From positions 87,048,033 to 87,112,032 of the forward strand of contig NC_044550.1 in assembly GCF_007565055.1 (NCBI RefSeq): a DNA stretch of 64,000 nt. Reading direction: 5' to 3'. This stretch comes from Rhinopithecus roxellana. Its lineage: Eukaryota > Chordata > Mammalia > Primates > Cercopithecidae. This document shows positions 48,798 to 60,680 of this stretch, piece by piece. The notes under the pieces were generated by a model. The model saw only the letters and a program-made list of their open reading frames with translations. It searched no databases and was not told the DNA's origin. Each line of letters starts with the position of its first letter. Position 1 is the first letter of the stretch. Both the position numbers and the translations under genes were made by a program.

Positions 48798-48941
48798 CAG
48801 GCTGGGTGAGGTGGCTTATGCCTGTGATCTCAGCACTTTGAGAGGCCGAGGCTGGAGGATTGCGAGAGCCCAGGAGTTCCAAAGAAGCCTGAGCAACGTG
48901 GTGAAACCCTGTCTCTACTTTAATGAAATAATTGCAACCTA
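48798..48941 (+). mobile_element. Alu left-monomer insertion in L1
   Basis: Sense left-monomer Alu sequence, bounded by AATAAACATATAAGTG (48782-48797) and AATAAACATGTAAATG (48942-48957). Confidence 0.85.
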
Positions 48942-49990
48942 AATAAACATGTAAATGGAGGTATCTTTTTAATATAATGATTTTTTTCCTTTGGATAGAC
49001 ATCTGATAGTGAGATTGCTGGATCGAATAGTATTATAGTTCTGTTTTTAGTTATTTGAGATGTCTTCATACTGTTTTCCATAGAGACTGAACTAATTTAC
49101 ATTCCCAATAACAGTGTATAAGCCTTCCCTTTCCTCTGCATCGATGCCAACATCTGTGTTTTGAGTTTCTAATAGTAGCCATTCTGACTGGTGTAGGATA
49201 CTATCTCAGTGGGGCTTTAATTTGCATTTCTCTAACTAGTGATATTGAGCATTTTTCATGTGCTTGTTGGCTGCTTGAATTTCTTCTTTTGAGAAATGTC
49301 TGTTCATGACCTTTGCTCAGTTTTTAATAGGATTTTTTTCTTTTCTTGTTTGAGTTCCTTATAGCTTCTGGATGTTAGTCTTTTGCCAGAGACATAATTT
49401 GCAAATATTTTCTCCCGTTCTGTAGGTTGACCATTTACTCTGTTGATTCTCTCTTTTGCTGTGCAGAAGCTTTTTAGATTAATTAAGTCACATTTGTCTA
49501 TTTTAATTTTTGTTACATTTGCTTTTGGGGTGTTCATCATAAATTCTTTGCCTAGGCCAATGTCCAGAAGAGTTTTTCCTAGGTTTTATTTAGGATTTTT
49601 TATAGTTTCAGGTCTTACATTTAAGTCTTTAATCCATCTTGAGTTAATTTTGTGTACGGTAAAAGATAGGAGTCCAATTTTATTCTTTTGTATATGGTTA
49701 GCCAATTTCCCCAGTACCATTTATTGAATAGGGTGCCCTTTTCCTGTTTATTTTTGCCAACTTTGTTGAATATCATTGTTTGTAGGTATGTGGCTTTATT
49801 TCTGGGTTCTCTATTCTGTTCCATTGATCTGTGTGCATATTTTTGTACCAGTACGATGCTGTTTTAGTTACTGTAATATTGTGGTATCATTTGAAGTTAG
49901 GCAGCATGATACCTCCGGATTTGTTCTTTTTGAGTAGGATTGCTTTGACTGATTGGGTTTTTTTTTTGGCTCCTTATGAACTTTGGGATT

Positions 49991-50275
49991 GTTTTGTTTT
50001 GTTTTGAGACAGAGTCTAACTCTGTTGCCCAGGCTGGAGTGCAGTGGCATGATCACAGCTCCCTGCAGCCTCAAACTCTTGGGCTTAAGTGATCTTTTCA
50101 ACTCAGCTTCCGAAGTACCTGGGACCGCAGGCATGTGCCATCACACCTGCGTTTTAAAAAAGATTGTTTGAGGAGATGAGGCGTCACCGTATTGCCCAGG
50201 CTGGGCTCAAGATCCTCCTGCTTTGGCCTCCCAAAGTGCTGGGACTACAGGAGTGAGCCACAAAGCCTAGCCTGT
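49991..50275 (-). mobile_element. Alu element inserted in L1
   Basis: Antisense Alu from TTTTGTTTTGAGACAGAGTC to GAGCCACAAAGCCTAGCC, with L1 on both sides. Confidence 0.93.
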
Positions 50276-50699
50276 TTTCTCTAATTCTGTGAAATATGAT
50301 GTTGGTAATTTGGTAGAAATTACGTTGAATCTGTAGTTTGCTTTGGGCAGTATGGTCATTTTAACGATGTTGATTCTTTCAGTCCCTGAGCATGAGATGT
50401 TTTTCTATTTGTATCATTCACAGTTTCTTTCATTACTGTTTTGTTTTCCTCCTGTAGAGATTTTTCCCCTCCTGGGTTAAATGTATTTCTGGATATTTTA
50501 TTTTATTTTTTTTGTTGTTGCTATTGCAAATGGGATTGAGTTCTTGATTTGGTTCTCAGCTTGAACGTAAAACTTTGATTTCTGTATAATCTTTCAAGGA
50601 ATGCTGACTCAGACTTTCACTCTCTCCCTGGCGTTGCCTTTCATTTCCTCTGCATTACCAGGCATCACCCCCAGAGTTTACTGGAAGGCAAGTTGTCTG

Positions 50700-50860
50700 T
50701 CATTTGTTAAGGGAGCAAACTATGGAGTTGTAGTGTTGGGATCTTGAGCTGTTTTTTTTAATCTTTCTGTTTTCTTATCTATAAAAGAGGATGATAATTA
50801 AAAGTTTCCCAACATTGCCTAGTCCCCTAATAGGCGCTGAGTGAATGTTAGCTGTTATTA
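50700..50860 (+). repeat. MIR fragment
   Basis: Weak MIR phrases: TTTTCTTATCTATAAAAGAG and AATAGGCGCTGAGTGAATGT. Confidence 0.5.
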
Positions 50861-50929
50861 CTTGAACACTTTAATATTTTTTAAAGCCCAAGTGTTGGCA
50901 GAAAGTATTTTGTTATTTACTTTTGGCAC

Positions 50930-51130
50930 TTGAGTCAGATTGACATTGTAGGAAATACTAAGGGAAGAGGGATGATAAACAATTAAGAGTACCTATCATG
51001 TGGCAGTCACTGCGTTAGGTGGTTAGATCTGTTATTTCACTTGGTTCTCATGACACATTTAAGGAGGTAGGTTGCCTTAACCCAGCTTGATTGATAGCAA
51101 TGTAACTGAACCCCTTTGAACGCATCAGTT
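50930..51130 (+). repeat. L2/MIR3 fragment
   Basis: TGTGGCAGTCACTGCGTTAG then TCACTTGGTTCTCATGACAC is a typical L2/MIR3 block. Confidence 0.6.
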
Positions 51131-51294
51131 TCTCTGAGGCCACTCTACTATGTGCTTAGAGTTGGAATGCCAGCTCCTGATCTTTTTGGCTGCAAAGCTT
51201 ATATTTCTTCTATAATCACTCACAGAAATAGTTATGAAATGACCCTCAAAAATCTAGAATATCAAAGCTTTTTATAAAAAGATAATTTTATAAA

Positions 51295-51434
51295 TGACGA
51301 ATTGATGGGTGCTGACGAGTTGATGGGTGCAGCACACCAACATGGCACAAGTATACATATGTAACAAACCTGCACGTTATGCACATGTACCCTAGAACTT
51401 AAAGTATAATAAAAATAAAAAATAAAAAATAAAA
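51295..51434 (+). mobile_element. Very short L1PA 3' stub
   Basis: Only the last 140 bp of an L1PA: CATGGCACAAGTATACATAT, then AACTTAAAGTATAATAAAAA. The first 18 bp are tandemly duplicated. Imperfect target duplication AAAAGATAATTTT / AAAAGAGAATTTT. Confidence 0.93.
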
Positions 51435-51767
51435 GAGAATTTTCTACCCAAAACACAGAAACTATCAGTTTAAAACACTGCTGATTCTGAAGAGCTTATG
51501 CAACTTCACAAGAAAATTGATTTATTCAAATAATATTTGGAAATAAAATTTTGAGCAAAACAATTTCCCGCCTCCTAGCCTCCTGTTCATCTTAAGTGGT
51601 GGAGGCCATCTGATTTCCTGCCATCAGTGATATTAAGGGCCCTTGACTCATTCTGAGATAAAATCAGTAAAATACCTCACCCAAGAAAGTAATTTACTAT
51701 GACAAGATCTAGGGGAGAAAAGTCGCTTGTGTTTTACTTATTTATTTTTGCATGTGTTTTAGAGCTT

Positions 51768-51935
51768 TACCACTCAAGGTCTGGTCCATGGGCCCACATC
51801 AGCATTACTTAGACGTTTTTAGAAATGCAAAATCTCAGGTTCACCTTCAGCTCTCTTGAATTCAGAGTCTACAATTTCACAAAGTCCCCAGCTACTTGTA
51901 TGCACAAATTTCAGATTCACTGCTTTAGAAGACAA
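51768..51935. mobile_element. hAT-Charlie MITE (MER3-like)
   Basis: CACTCAAGGTCTGGTCCATG, CATCAGCATTACTTAGACGT and TTAGAAATGCAAAATCTCAG fit a MER3-type element. Family name from memory. Confidence 0.55.
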
Positions 51936-52039
51936 AACTGGAGAAAACTGTGTGTAGCAATTACCTGAACAATTGTGCTAATTATTAATGTTCAGAAGAG
52001 AAGAATACAAAACCATAGTTTCTTTTCACAGAGAATTTA

Positions 52040-52255
52040 TAAACTAGTTGTCTATCACTGTAGTAGAGCAGTTGAGAGCTTGGTTGTTGGAGTCCAGCTG
52101 CCTGGGTTCAAGTCCCAGCTCACCGACTTGCTTAGATGCATGAGTCTGGTGCATTCCTAGTAAAGGGCTGTAATAAGATCAGATGTCATCATACATGGTC
52201 AGTGCCTAGCATAGTGCCTGCCACATAGTGTTGGTTATTTACTATTAAAGAATCT
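52040..52255 (+). repeat. MIR
   Basis: AGAGCAGTTGAGAGCTTGGT, CTGCCTGGGTTCAAGTCCCA and GTGCCTAGCATAGTGCCTGC: well-preserved MIR over most of its length. Confidence 0.85.
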
Positions 52256-52344
52256 TGAGATATATGAGTTCTGTAATTTGATTAGAGTTTAAATGCTTAA
52301 AATGTGGCATGATTTGATGTATTTGAGAAAAGAAAATAGTCATA

Positions 52345-52515
52345 GAGTGAAGATAGAATTTCAGGTCTTGGTTCTAGATCTGGCTGTACCACCAAGAGGC
52401 TGCATAACTTTGGGAAGGTTACCTAAGGCTTATCTACATTGTATGTAAGATGGAGATAATAATGTATACCGTGGCTACCTGGTAGAGTTTTCTGAGGGTC
52501 AATTGAAATAATGTA
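52345..52515 (+). repeat. MIR
   Basis: CTAGATCTGGCTGTACCACC, ATAACTTTGGGAAGGTTACC and GTAAGATGGAGATAATAATG: a second MIR in the same orientation as its neighbour. Confidence 0.8.
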
Positions 52516-52517
52516 CG

Positions 52518-52830
52518 TGGCCAAGTGTGGTGGCTCATGCCTGTTATCCCAGCACTTTGGGAGGCTGAGGCAGGAGGTTTGCTAAAGTCCAGGAGTTCCA
52601 GACCAGCCTGGGCAACATAGTGAGGCCTGTCTCTACCAAAAAAAAATTAAAAACAAAAAAGATAAGTTAGCGAAGCATGGTGCCATGCCTGTAGTCCCAG
52701 CACCTTGGGAGGCTGGGGCAAGAGGATCACTTGAGCCCAGGAGTTCAAGGTTACAGTGAGCTATGTTCATGCCACTGTACTCCATCCTGGGCAACAGAGC
52801 AAGACCCTTTCTCTAAAAAATAATAAAGAA
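52518..52830 (+). mobile_element. Alu element
   Basis: Sense Alu from GGCCAAGTGTGGTGGCTC; diverged, AluJ-like (GAGTTCCAGACCAGCCTGG). Confidence 0.92.
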
Positions 52831-52999
52831 AACAATAAATGTAAAAGTATGTTGTACACTGTAAGGCAGCAAGTGGGAACTGATATTTTCAGACCCCTTT
52901 TGTATGGGGGCCTGGAGTTTAGTTACCTTCATAAAGCTGGCTATGTGAAAGACCAGAACAAAATCAATTATTTCTATATCACTATTATAAACAGGTTGA

Positions 53000-53585
53000 A
53001 ATAAAATGGTAAGAAAGTGCAAGCATCAAAAATAAGTTGTACAGGTGTTTTGTCCCATGTGCCTGGTGCTTGCTGGTTTCTGACCCTGACCTAATTATGA
53101 CCAGTGTCATCCCTCATAATGCAAATTGTATTTCCTTCAATATTCAGTCCTATTATGTACAATTTGTATTGTAAAAACCGGGCTATAAAAGAAACACCTG
53201 GACTTCATAGAAAGTTGCCCTGCCTATGGAACTGATGCTGGAAGTATGCAGTGTCAGACGTACAATCCACTGTATACTCTGTGGCGTCTCCAGTTTGGGG
53301 AGAACATTGCCAATGCATTTTAGCCCTATTTTTACTTTTGGTGGAGAGTTATAATAAACAGATTAATTGAAATATCAATCTGGGCAATATTTATTGGCAA
53401 AGTATTGAAAACATATTTGTCAAATGATGAATAGGGTAGATGTTGAAATAAGGGTTGCCCTAGAAGGTAAACTATGATAGCGTTAAAAAGTTGCCTCAGA
53501 AAGAATTGCAGGAGAAATCCTCTTATTTTAGTGATAGTTTATTGGTAAATGAAAAGTCTTCCTGAAGGAATCATTAAAATTGCAT
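53000..53585. other. Intronic stretch without recognised feature
   Basis: No gene or repeat named. Confidence 0.5.
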
Positions 53586-53598
53586 GTATTTTTTTTTT

Positions 53599-53882
53599 GG
53601 CTGGGCACAGTGGTTCGCACCTGTAATCCTAGCACTTTGGGAGGCCAGGGTGGGTGGATTGAGCTCAGTCGTTTGAGACCAGCCTGGGCAATGTGGCAAA
53701 ACTGTGTCTCTACTAAAAATACAAACATTAGCTGGGTGTGGTGGCATGCGCCTGTAGTCCCAGCTACTTGGGGGCCTGAGGGAGGAGGATTGCTTGAACC
53801 CAGGAGGTTGAGGCTGTAGTGAGCTGAGATGGTGTCACTGTACTCCAGCCTGGGCAACACAGCAAGACCCTGTCTCAAAAGA
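53599..53882 (+). mobile_element. Alu element
   Basis: Sense Alu from GGCTGGGCACAGTGGTTCG; flanked by CATGTATTTTTTT on both sides. Confidence 0.93.
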
Positions 53883-53914
53883 AGAGTACATGTATTTTTT
53901 TATTTAAAAAAAGT

Positions 53915-54080
53915 TTTTAGAAATGGAGGTCTTGCTGTGTTGCCCAGGCTGTAGTGCAGTGGCTGTTAATAGGAGTAATCATAGCACATTGCAGACTCAA
54001 ATCCCTGGACTGAAACAATCCTCCTGCCTCACAGCCTCCTGCGTAGCTGGGAGTACAGGTCCATATCACTGTGCCTGGCT
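53915..54080 (-). mobile_element. Alu right-half fragment
   Basis: Antisense right monomer lying head-to-head with the Alu just before it, only about 30 bp away. Confidence 0.85.
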
Positions 54081-54182
54081 TACACTTACTTATCGTGAAC
54101 ATTAACTTACAACAGTAAGTACACTTTGATTCACCACATATTTGGTGTATATCTAAAGCTTTTTCAGTGTGAAATAAATGGA

Positions 54183-54464
54183 GGCCAGGGGTTGTGGCTC
54201 ATGCCAGTAATCCCAGCACATTCAGAGGGCAAGGCAGGCGGGTCACTTGAGGTCAGGGGCTCACGAGCCACCTGGGTAACATGGTGAAACCCCGTTTCTA
54301 CTGAATATACAAAAATTAACCAGGCGTGGTGGTGTGTGCTTGTAGGCCCAGCTACTCGGGAGGCTGAGGTGGGAGGATCACTTTAACCATAGAGGCGGAG
54401 GTTGCAGTGAGCCGAGGCTGCACCACTGCACGCCAGCCTGGGCAAAAGAGTGACAGTCTGTCTC

Positions 54465-54493
<29 letters not shown>
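54183..54493 (+). mobile_element. Alu element with long A tail
   Basis: Sense Alu from GGCCAGGGGTTGTGGCTC to about 30 A. Flank GAAATAAATGGA is matched by GAAAGAAATGGA after the tail. Confidence 0.94.
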
Positions 54494-54495
<2 letters not shown>

Positions 54496-54573
54496 AAAGA
54501 AAGAAATGGAGACCATAGACACCTGAAACAAAAGAAAAGAAAAAAAGAAAGAAATGGAGACCATAGACACCTG
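54496..54573. repeat. 30-bp direct duplication after an Alu tail
   Basis: A 30-bp sequence at 54496-54525 recurs exactly at 54544-54573 (48-bp period). Key part: GGAGACCATAGACACCTG. Confidence 0.93.
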
Positions 54574-55684
54574 CGAACCAATCTGAGGACATAATCCATT
54601 TAAATTTTATCAGGCCCCCCCCGCCAAATGTAAGATATCTCAACAATGTTTAATTCAGTAGCAGTTTATTTTAGTAATTATGGAGCTTTTCCAAATAATT
54701 CAAGTTAATTTATATTGAAAAACTTCATTTTTATATTCATATTTTCTCAGTTTATATTATTAAATCATATGATGTTGTCAGGCACAACTGGTGTAAACAG
54801 GTTTGGGAGGAAACAGAACTGACTCTTGGTATATATTGGTATATATAAACTCAGCTGGTGGAGGTGGGTTTATTTGGGTATCAGAAAGTAGTCTGTGAGT
54901 CCTGGGCATCCAGTGTCCTTCAAGCCAGAATGTTTCACAGGGGAATAGAGAGCATTGTGGAGAGAGAATCAGCAAGGTTTTATTGCATCATTTGTTTTGG
55001 CAATTGGCTGTAAAGAAGCTTGGCATGAAGGGAGGTATTTTGGTTTTTGGTTTGTGGAGCCTTTTTGCTTAACATTTTGTGAAGACTAACTTAAGGTCAT
55101 TTGGCAAACATGTTATTTCACAGCATAAAAGCTTCTGTTCTCATGAGGCAAGAAGCAAGAACACATTTTTCTTTGCCACTGAATGTCTCTCACTGTGTTT
55201 TGGAATTGTGTTTAATACATAAAATCTGCACTGATTTTGGACTTCATTGAAAGAGATTCTTTAAGATTGATTCGGGATGGAAATGAGGTAGTCTAGTAAT
55301 TTTCAAAGTGCTACTGAATTATGTAACAGTCTTTGTGAAACCAAAGGAACCCACATTTTAGAGCAAATAAAACTTTACATTTTAAATTTGTTCATGCTTT
55401 TAAATGAATGTCTTTTTGCTTTTTCGTTCAAAGAGCATTTTGACAAAGAACATAATTGAAGTGTATGGGAGTGTGTATAGAGTATATTGACTTCTTAAAA
55501 ACGGAGGTTGTTTCCCCCCTCTCCTAGTTTCCAGCATATAATGGGAAGTTTAACTAAATGTGTATGAAATAAGTTTAAAAAAAAATTATATACTGTAAGT
55601 CATGCATATTCTTGCCATTTCGGAAAGGTCAAGATAAAGTATTGTATACTACTGTCACTCTGTTAATGAAGAGAGTATATGCTG
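54574..55684. other. Intronic stretch without recognised feature
   Basis: About 1.1 kb; no gene or repeat named. Confidence 0.5.
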
Positions 55685-56015
55685 TACCTTGACAGAGCAC
55701 TGGAATTAAAGGCAGAAGCCGAAGTTTCAGACCCCAGCCTGATTGACGTCTGGCACGGCATTTAATTATTCTGAACCTCAGTTTCTCCTGTGAAGTGATG
55801 GTGATAGGTCTCTTTCATCCACAAAATGGGGGCAGTAATACCTACCTCAGAGGGCTATTGTCAGGATTCAGTGAGCTATATTAAAAACAATTAAGAAAAG
55901 AGATAATCATTTTGTTACTAAAAAAAATTTTTTTTATAAAATAAGGAGAAAAAAATAAAAATAAAACTTATTAAAAGCATTTAGCTCTGTGTCACAGAGT
56001 AAGTATTTGATAAAT
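55685..56015 (+). repeat. MIR
   Basis: GAGCACTGGAATTAAAGGCA, CTGAACCTCAGTTTCTCCTG, CCACAAAATGGGGGCAGTAA and GAGTAAGTATTTGATAAATG are colinear with MIR. An AT-rich piece is inserted near 55890-55970. Confidence 0.8.
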
Positions 56016-56020
56016 GTAGC

Positions 56021-57076
56021 ATTTATTATTTTAAAAATGCAGAGGTGACCAAATGCTTCAGGCCATTACCCTTGAGCCTGGCACTTCTATTTATGTTGGG
56101 CTTAATGCCCTCTTGCAGAGTAATAGCACTTTTGGACATGTTATTCAAACCTGTTTCCTCCCATGTCCTGCCTAATGCCCCCAAATAGAGTGAAATTATT
56201 AGCTAAGGGACTAATAGCCTGTTACTTGCACCTTGGCTTTTGTTGCCTGGTGAACTGCTGGCAATTAATGTGCTGTGAGTGTCCTGTGGAGCCCTATGTG
56301 AGAATTTTCTCCAGCTGAAATAAAGGAGGGCAGCACTGAAAAGGCTGGACAGGCTCTTTTCTTCCCTTTCTTCCATTCTTAGCGGTGTGACTGTGGCTAC
56401 ACCGTCTTCCCAGTTCCAGTAGCTGGCACCTGCTCTTGCAGGGAAGGCTTCTCTGGGTTGGCAGTGCCTCAGCACCTACTGCCCTGCTTGTCGCCAGCTC
56501 TCCTGCTGCATCCCAAGCGTCAGACCTCCTAGGTGGTTTTCATTTTTGTTTTGTTCTGTTTTTAGTGTGGCTAACTATATCATGAAGAAATGGTCCCAAA
56601 GGGATTATTTGCTAGTCCTTTCTCGTCCCTCCCACGTGACATCCCAGCTATATAGGAGGGAGGGAAACCATTGTTTACAACATTTATGCAACTTTTATTT
56701 CTGGAAAGGGTAACCAACCAACATAAAGAATTTGCAGAGGACTCAGTGAATTATGGGTCTGGGGAAGCATCCTGCTCAGTTTATCTAAGCCCATGGAAGA
56801 GTGAAATCATCACATCACATGTTGGGACAGCCAAGTAGAACCTCTGCATGCCCCAGAAAAGCCCAGAGTGAACTTGCTTCTTGCCTAAGGCTAACCTTTC
56901 CTGTACCTCTGGCATTTCTCTGAAGATACGAACTATTGAATTAATTCCTTTGGAAGTCTAGGAAAGTAGCATTTTGAATGCTTTATTTTATTTCACAAGA
57001 AGCTTTAAAAGGAAAATGTGTCTCTAGGTATGGTCTCAGAAGCTCCAGTGAAGTTTGACAGTAATTATTGATTAGA
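56021..57076. other. Repeat-poor intronic stretch, GC-richer near 56230-56530
   Basis: No repeat recognised. A 90-codon minus frame at 56203-56475 has no family I recognise. Confidence 0.5.
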
Positions 57077-57092
57077 ATTTTATGTGGCTCTG

Positions 57093-57394
57093 GGCCGGGT
57101 ACGGTGGCTCATGCCTGTAATCCTAGCACTTTGGAAGGCCAAGGTGGGTGGATCACCAGAGATCAGGAGTTCGAGACCAGCCTGGCCAACATGGTGAAAC
57201 CCCACCTCTACTAAAAATACAAAAATTAACTGGGTGTGGTGGCAGGCGCCTGTGATCCCAGCTACTTGGGAGGCTGAGGCAGGAGAATTACTTGAACCTG
57301 GGAGGCAGAGGTTGTAGTGAGTCAAGATTGCACCACTGCACTCCAGTCTGGGAAACAAAGTGAGGCTCCGTCTCAAAAAAAAAAAAAAAAAAAA
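57093..57394 (+). mobile_element. Alu element (AluS-like)
   Basis: Sense Alu from GGCCGGGTACGGTGGCTC; perfect 13-bp target duplication ATTTTATGTGGCT (57077-57089, 57405-57417). Confidence 0.96.
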
Positions 57395-57746
57395 CGAAAA
57401 AAGTATTTTATGTGGCTGTGGTTAAAATGTAAAGACCACAAAATGAGGTACTGTGCACAGTATTAAAGTTGTTAGTGTAATACAGCTTATTCAACTGACA
57501 TTTTGCATTAGTTTGAATCACATATGAAATCACATATGTTCACCAGAGTGTAGAAAGCATTAAAAATAATATGCATTGATTTTATAAGAACCAGGAGGAA
57601 AAACAGGGAACAGTAAGTGTAGCATTTATAAGATTTGGATACCGTGAACCTTCAGGATATTAGCCTTTGTTAAATAACAAAACCCAGTGAGAAAAACACA
57701 TAATTTGAAAGCACTTGTGACATAAAATGATTGATTAATTGATTGA

Positions 57747-58040
57747 TTTTTTGTTTTTTTGAAATGGGGTTTCATTGTCGCCCAGGCTGGAGTGCAGTGG
57801 CATGATCTTGGCTTACTACAACCTCCACCTCCCTGGTTCAGGAGATTCTCCTACCTCAGCCTCCTGAGTAGCTGGAATTACAGGTGCCCGTCATCACACC
57901 CAGCTAATTTTTGTATCTTTAGTAGAGACAGGGTTTTACCGTGTTGGCCAGGCTGGTCTTGAACTCCTGACCTCAGGTGATCTGCCCACCTCAGCCTCCC
58001 AAAGTGCTGGAATGAAAGGCGTGAGCCACTGTGCTGGGCC
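57747..58040 (-). mobile_element. Alu element
   Basis: Antisense Alu from TTTTGAAATGGGGTTTC to CCACTGTGCTGGGCC. Confidence 0.94.
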
Positions 58041-58870
58041 TGATTTTTTAATTCTATATGCAGAATAGAGAATTGAAAGCCCAGTAACTGGTTCAAAACA
58101 ATAAATGGCCCATATACTGCCCTGAGAGAAGCTGAATGCTGACTTAAATTTTATTTTTTGGAGGTGACTTTAGTTAATGGTTAAGATACAACCAAAAATA
58201 TGCATTATTACTGTTCAAAGAATAATTTTTTAAAATCCTACCTCTTTTATTTAAAACGAAAAAATACTCCTTATCGTGCTGGTGCTTGAATGTACAAAAT
58301 GGTGCTTTAAGTGGAATAGGCTTATGGAACAACTTCAAGACCAATATCATTCATTTGTGAGTACAAAGAGCTGAATAATGAACTTGGCAAATACATTAAG
58401 ATGTTAAACAAAATACTGTTAGAACAAAGGAATGACTCACTCTGACTGTGAGAGAATCTTCCCTCCTCTCCAGAGTTGGAACATTTAAAGCAGGGCTTTG
58501 ACAAGTGAGCAGGACGTCAATTAGTGAAGGAGTAAATGAGAATTTTATTGGTCTGAGCAAAGGCATCGAGGTACGTGAAAGTCCATGGAGTACTTGGCCA
58601 CCATTGAAGGATCTACCATTGCAGAACCCATCATTGCTATGTATGCTCTTTTGCCTTTGAATATGGGGGTGGGGATGGAATTGGTGACAGGATGAATCTT
58701 CTATGGGAGGCCAGAACCAGACGGTGAGGGGCCTTCCATGTGGTTCTGAAGATAGTGAGAAGCCTCAGGAGTGCTTGATATGACCTGATAACCCTGCCAC
58801 TGGATTGGAGTAATGCTCCAGGTCTGCCAGCCTTGACACCTATTTGTGCACTGTCCTCTGTTTGACAAAC
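58041..58870. other. Intronic stretch without recognised feature
   Basis: No gene or repeat named. Confidence 0.5.
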
Positions 58871-59544
58871 TTTTTTTTTTTGGAGGTGGGGGACAGGGTC
58901 TGGCTCTGTCATCTAGGCCGGAGTGCAGTGGTACAATCACGACTCAATGCAACCTCGACCTCCTGGGCTCAAGCAATTTACCCACCTCAGCTTCCCGAGT
59001 AGCTGGGACTACATGCATGTGCCACCACGTCCAGCTAATTTTTAAATAATTTTTTACTGCCCGTAGCAATGCTGACCTGTTAACTAGAACTTAGGTTCAC
59101 GTTTATGTAAATGTAAAACCTATTAGAGCATGCATGGAAGGCACTCAGTAAAGGTTTGGTTCCTTTTGCCCCTCGGTAAGTTTATTTTACCATCTTCCTG
59201 CCTGCCATTCTGACTTTATTAAATCAACCTATGGACCAGAGTGTTAATGAGATGTTATTGCATAAGACATTGAGAAAATTGGTATATCTTGCAGATAACA
59301 GACAGAATTTTTTTGTAATGTAAAAAATGCAGTTTTATTATTGCTTGTGCCTCAACTGCTTAAGTGAATATTAAAGGGCTTGGAGAAAAAATAAATAATT
59401 TTTTAGTAGAAACGGGGTTTTGCCATGTTGCCTAGGGTTTCACCATGTTGCCCAGGCTGGTCTTGAACTCCTGGGCTCAAGTGATCCTCCTTGCCTCAGC
59501 CTCCCAAAGTCCAGGATTATAGGTGTGAGCCACTACAACCAGTC
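58871..59544 (-). mobile_element. Alu element split by a retroposed insert
   Basis: Antisense Alu: first part 58871-59056, second part about 59392-59544. The interruption is exactly bounded by TAAATAATTTTTTA (59043-59056 and 59392-59405). The second part also has a roughly 20-bp tandem copy of GGGTTTNNCCATGTTGCC at 59415-59453. Confidence 0.92.
59057..59391 (+). pseudogene. Retroposed insert, likely a processed 3' UTR fragment
   Basis: 335 bp of non-Alu sequence inside an Alu. It ends in ATTAAA (a common poly(A)-signal variant, 59370-59375), then GGGCTTGGAG and a short A run, and is flanked by a 14-bp duplication. These are the marks of L1-mediated retroposition of an RNA in sense orientation. 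The parent gene is not recognised; it could also be a repeat-derived transcript, since AAGGCACTCAGTAAAGGTTT resembles a MIR/L2 tail. Confidence 0.65.
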
Positions 59545-60149
59545 ACAAACTCTTACATGTTTATTAAATCTGTATTAGGATCCTTTCCATCAGAAAAACA
59601 GGCACAAACTGGTTTGAGGAGAAAATATAGGTGATTGTTGGCCTATGCTAGATCTAGCTGTGCTAGGAAACCAGGAAGCCCAAGTATTTTGTCATCAGGA
59701 CTCAGTGTGTTTCCTGTGGCTTTTTCCATATGCCCCTGGTAGCTTTAAGGTGGTTCCAACATAGCTCTGGGTTCCATTCCATCCCTTCCACCAAGCATAT
59801 CTGAATGAACTTTCACAAAAGGGCACAATTTCAGAATCAAACTGTGTAATTGGAAACTTGATGCTCTACTGGCATTGATCAAAGGCTGTCCTAGATTGAG
59901 TGGAGGGGATGGTTCCCCAATGAAAAAGTTTGTTCTATTATCAGAAAAGTGGGGACATGGATGCTAAGTGATAAAAGCCAACTTGCAACCTAGGCCTGGT
60001 TCATAAGGGCTTCTCATCTTTAATCTTTCAAGTAATACGTTTGTCACTCTTTCTCTTCACTTGCCAGTGAACATTGGCCAGAGTGTCCTTTAGTTACTGT
60101 TTCCCACTCCACTAGACTGAGCTCCTTGAAATTGAGGATTCTTTCCTTC
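59545..60149. other. Intronic stretch without recognised feature
   Basis: No gene or repeat named. Confidence 0.5.
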
Positions 60150-60260
60150 ATGTCAACAGCATTAACACAGATGATGTGCCAAGAATCTTGCTATGTATTA
60201 GGTATGCAGAGATAAACCAGATTGGAACGTGTTCTCGTAAGGTACTTATCTTGATGAGGG
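60150..60260 (+). repeat. L2 fragment
   Basis: Phrases AAGAATCTTGCTATGTATTA and GGTATGCAGAGATAAACCAG fit an L2 3' block. The 129-codon plus frame that starts here has no homology I recognise. Confidence 0.45.
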
Positions 60261-60569
60261 GCTTGGGTCATAAATGTGATTTAAGTACTTTGGTGTACTC
60301 TAGTGTATTTGTGGGACTTCATACCTGGATACTTCATTTTACAAAGATTTCTATTTTTAGAGCCAGTATGAATCTCTATGTGAGATACTGTTGTGTGTTT
60401 TGTTTTGATTTTTTTAGAAGCAAGCTTTTAATATTATTACCATATGCCTTTAAACACCTAAAGGAAGCTAATGAACTATTTGTTGAAGCCTCCACTAGAC
60501 AAATGTACAGAAATAGAAGTGGGGTGATGGGTTTTTATTTTTTGATTTTGCCTTTGTCATGGTAGGAAG

Positions 60570-60680
60570 CTTATTTTAAAAATTTTACCTTCTATGAGCT
60601 TTACTGGAGTATAATTTTATATGCAATAAAATGTACCAATTTTTACTACACAATTAAATGAGTTGTGACAAGTGTACAGT
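60570..60680 (-). repeat. Short L1M/HAL1-like fragment
   Basis: ATGCAATAAAATGTACCAAT followed by GTGACAAGTGTACAGTCATT resembles the end of an old L1. Weak. Confidence 0.4.

Larger units (their letters stand above)
48216..50564 (-). mobile_element. 5'-truncated L1 (primate L1PA/L1MA type)
   Basis: Antisense L1 with a poly-T start, 3' UTR and the last part of ORF2, ending abruptly at GGTTCTCAGCTTG. Imperfect flanking duplication near 48206 (AAAACCCTGATTT) and 50569 (AAAACTTTGATTT). Two Alus interrupt it. The minus frames at 49304 and 49621 (KRLTSRSYKELKQ and nearby) are ORF2 fragments with stops. Confidence 0.9.

Noticed and set aside
60176..60565. 129-codon plus frame
   Set aside because: Begins in an L2-like block and has no recognisable family. 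Chance frame most likely.
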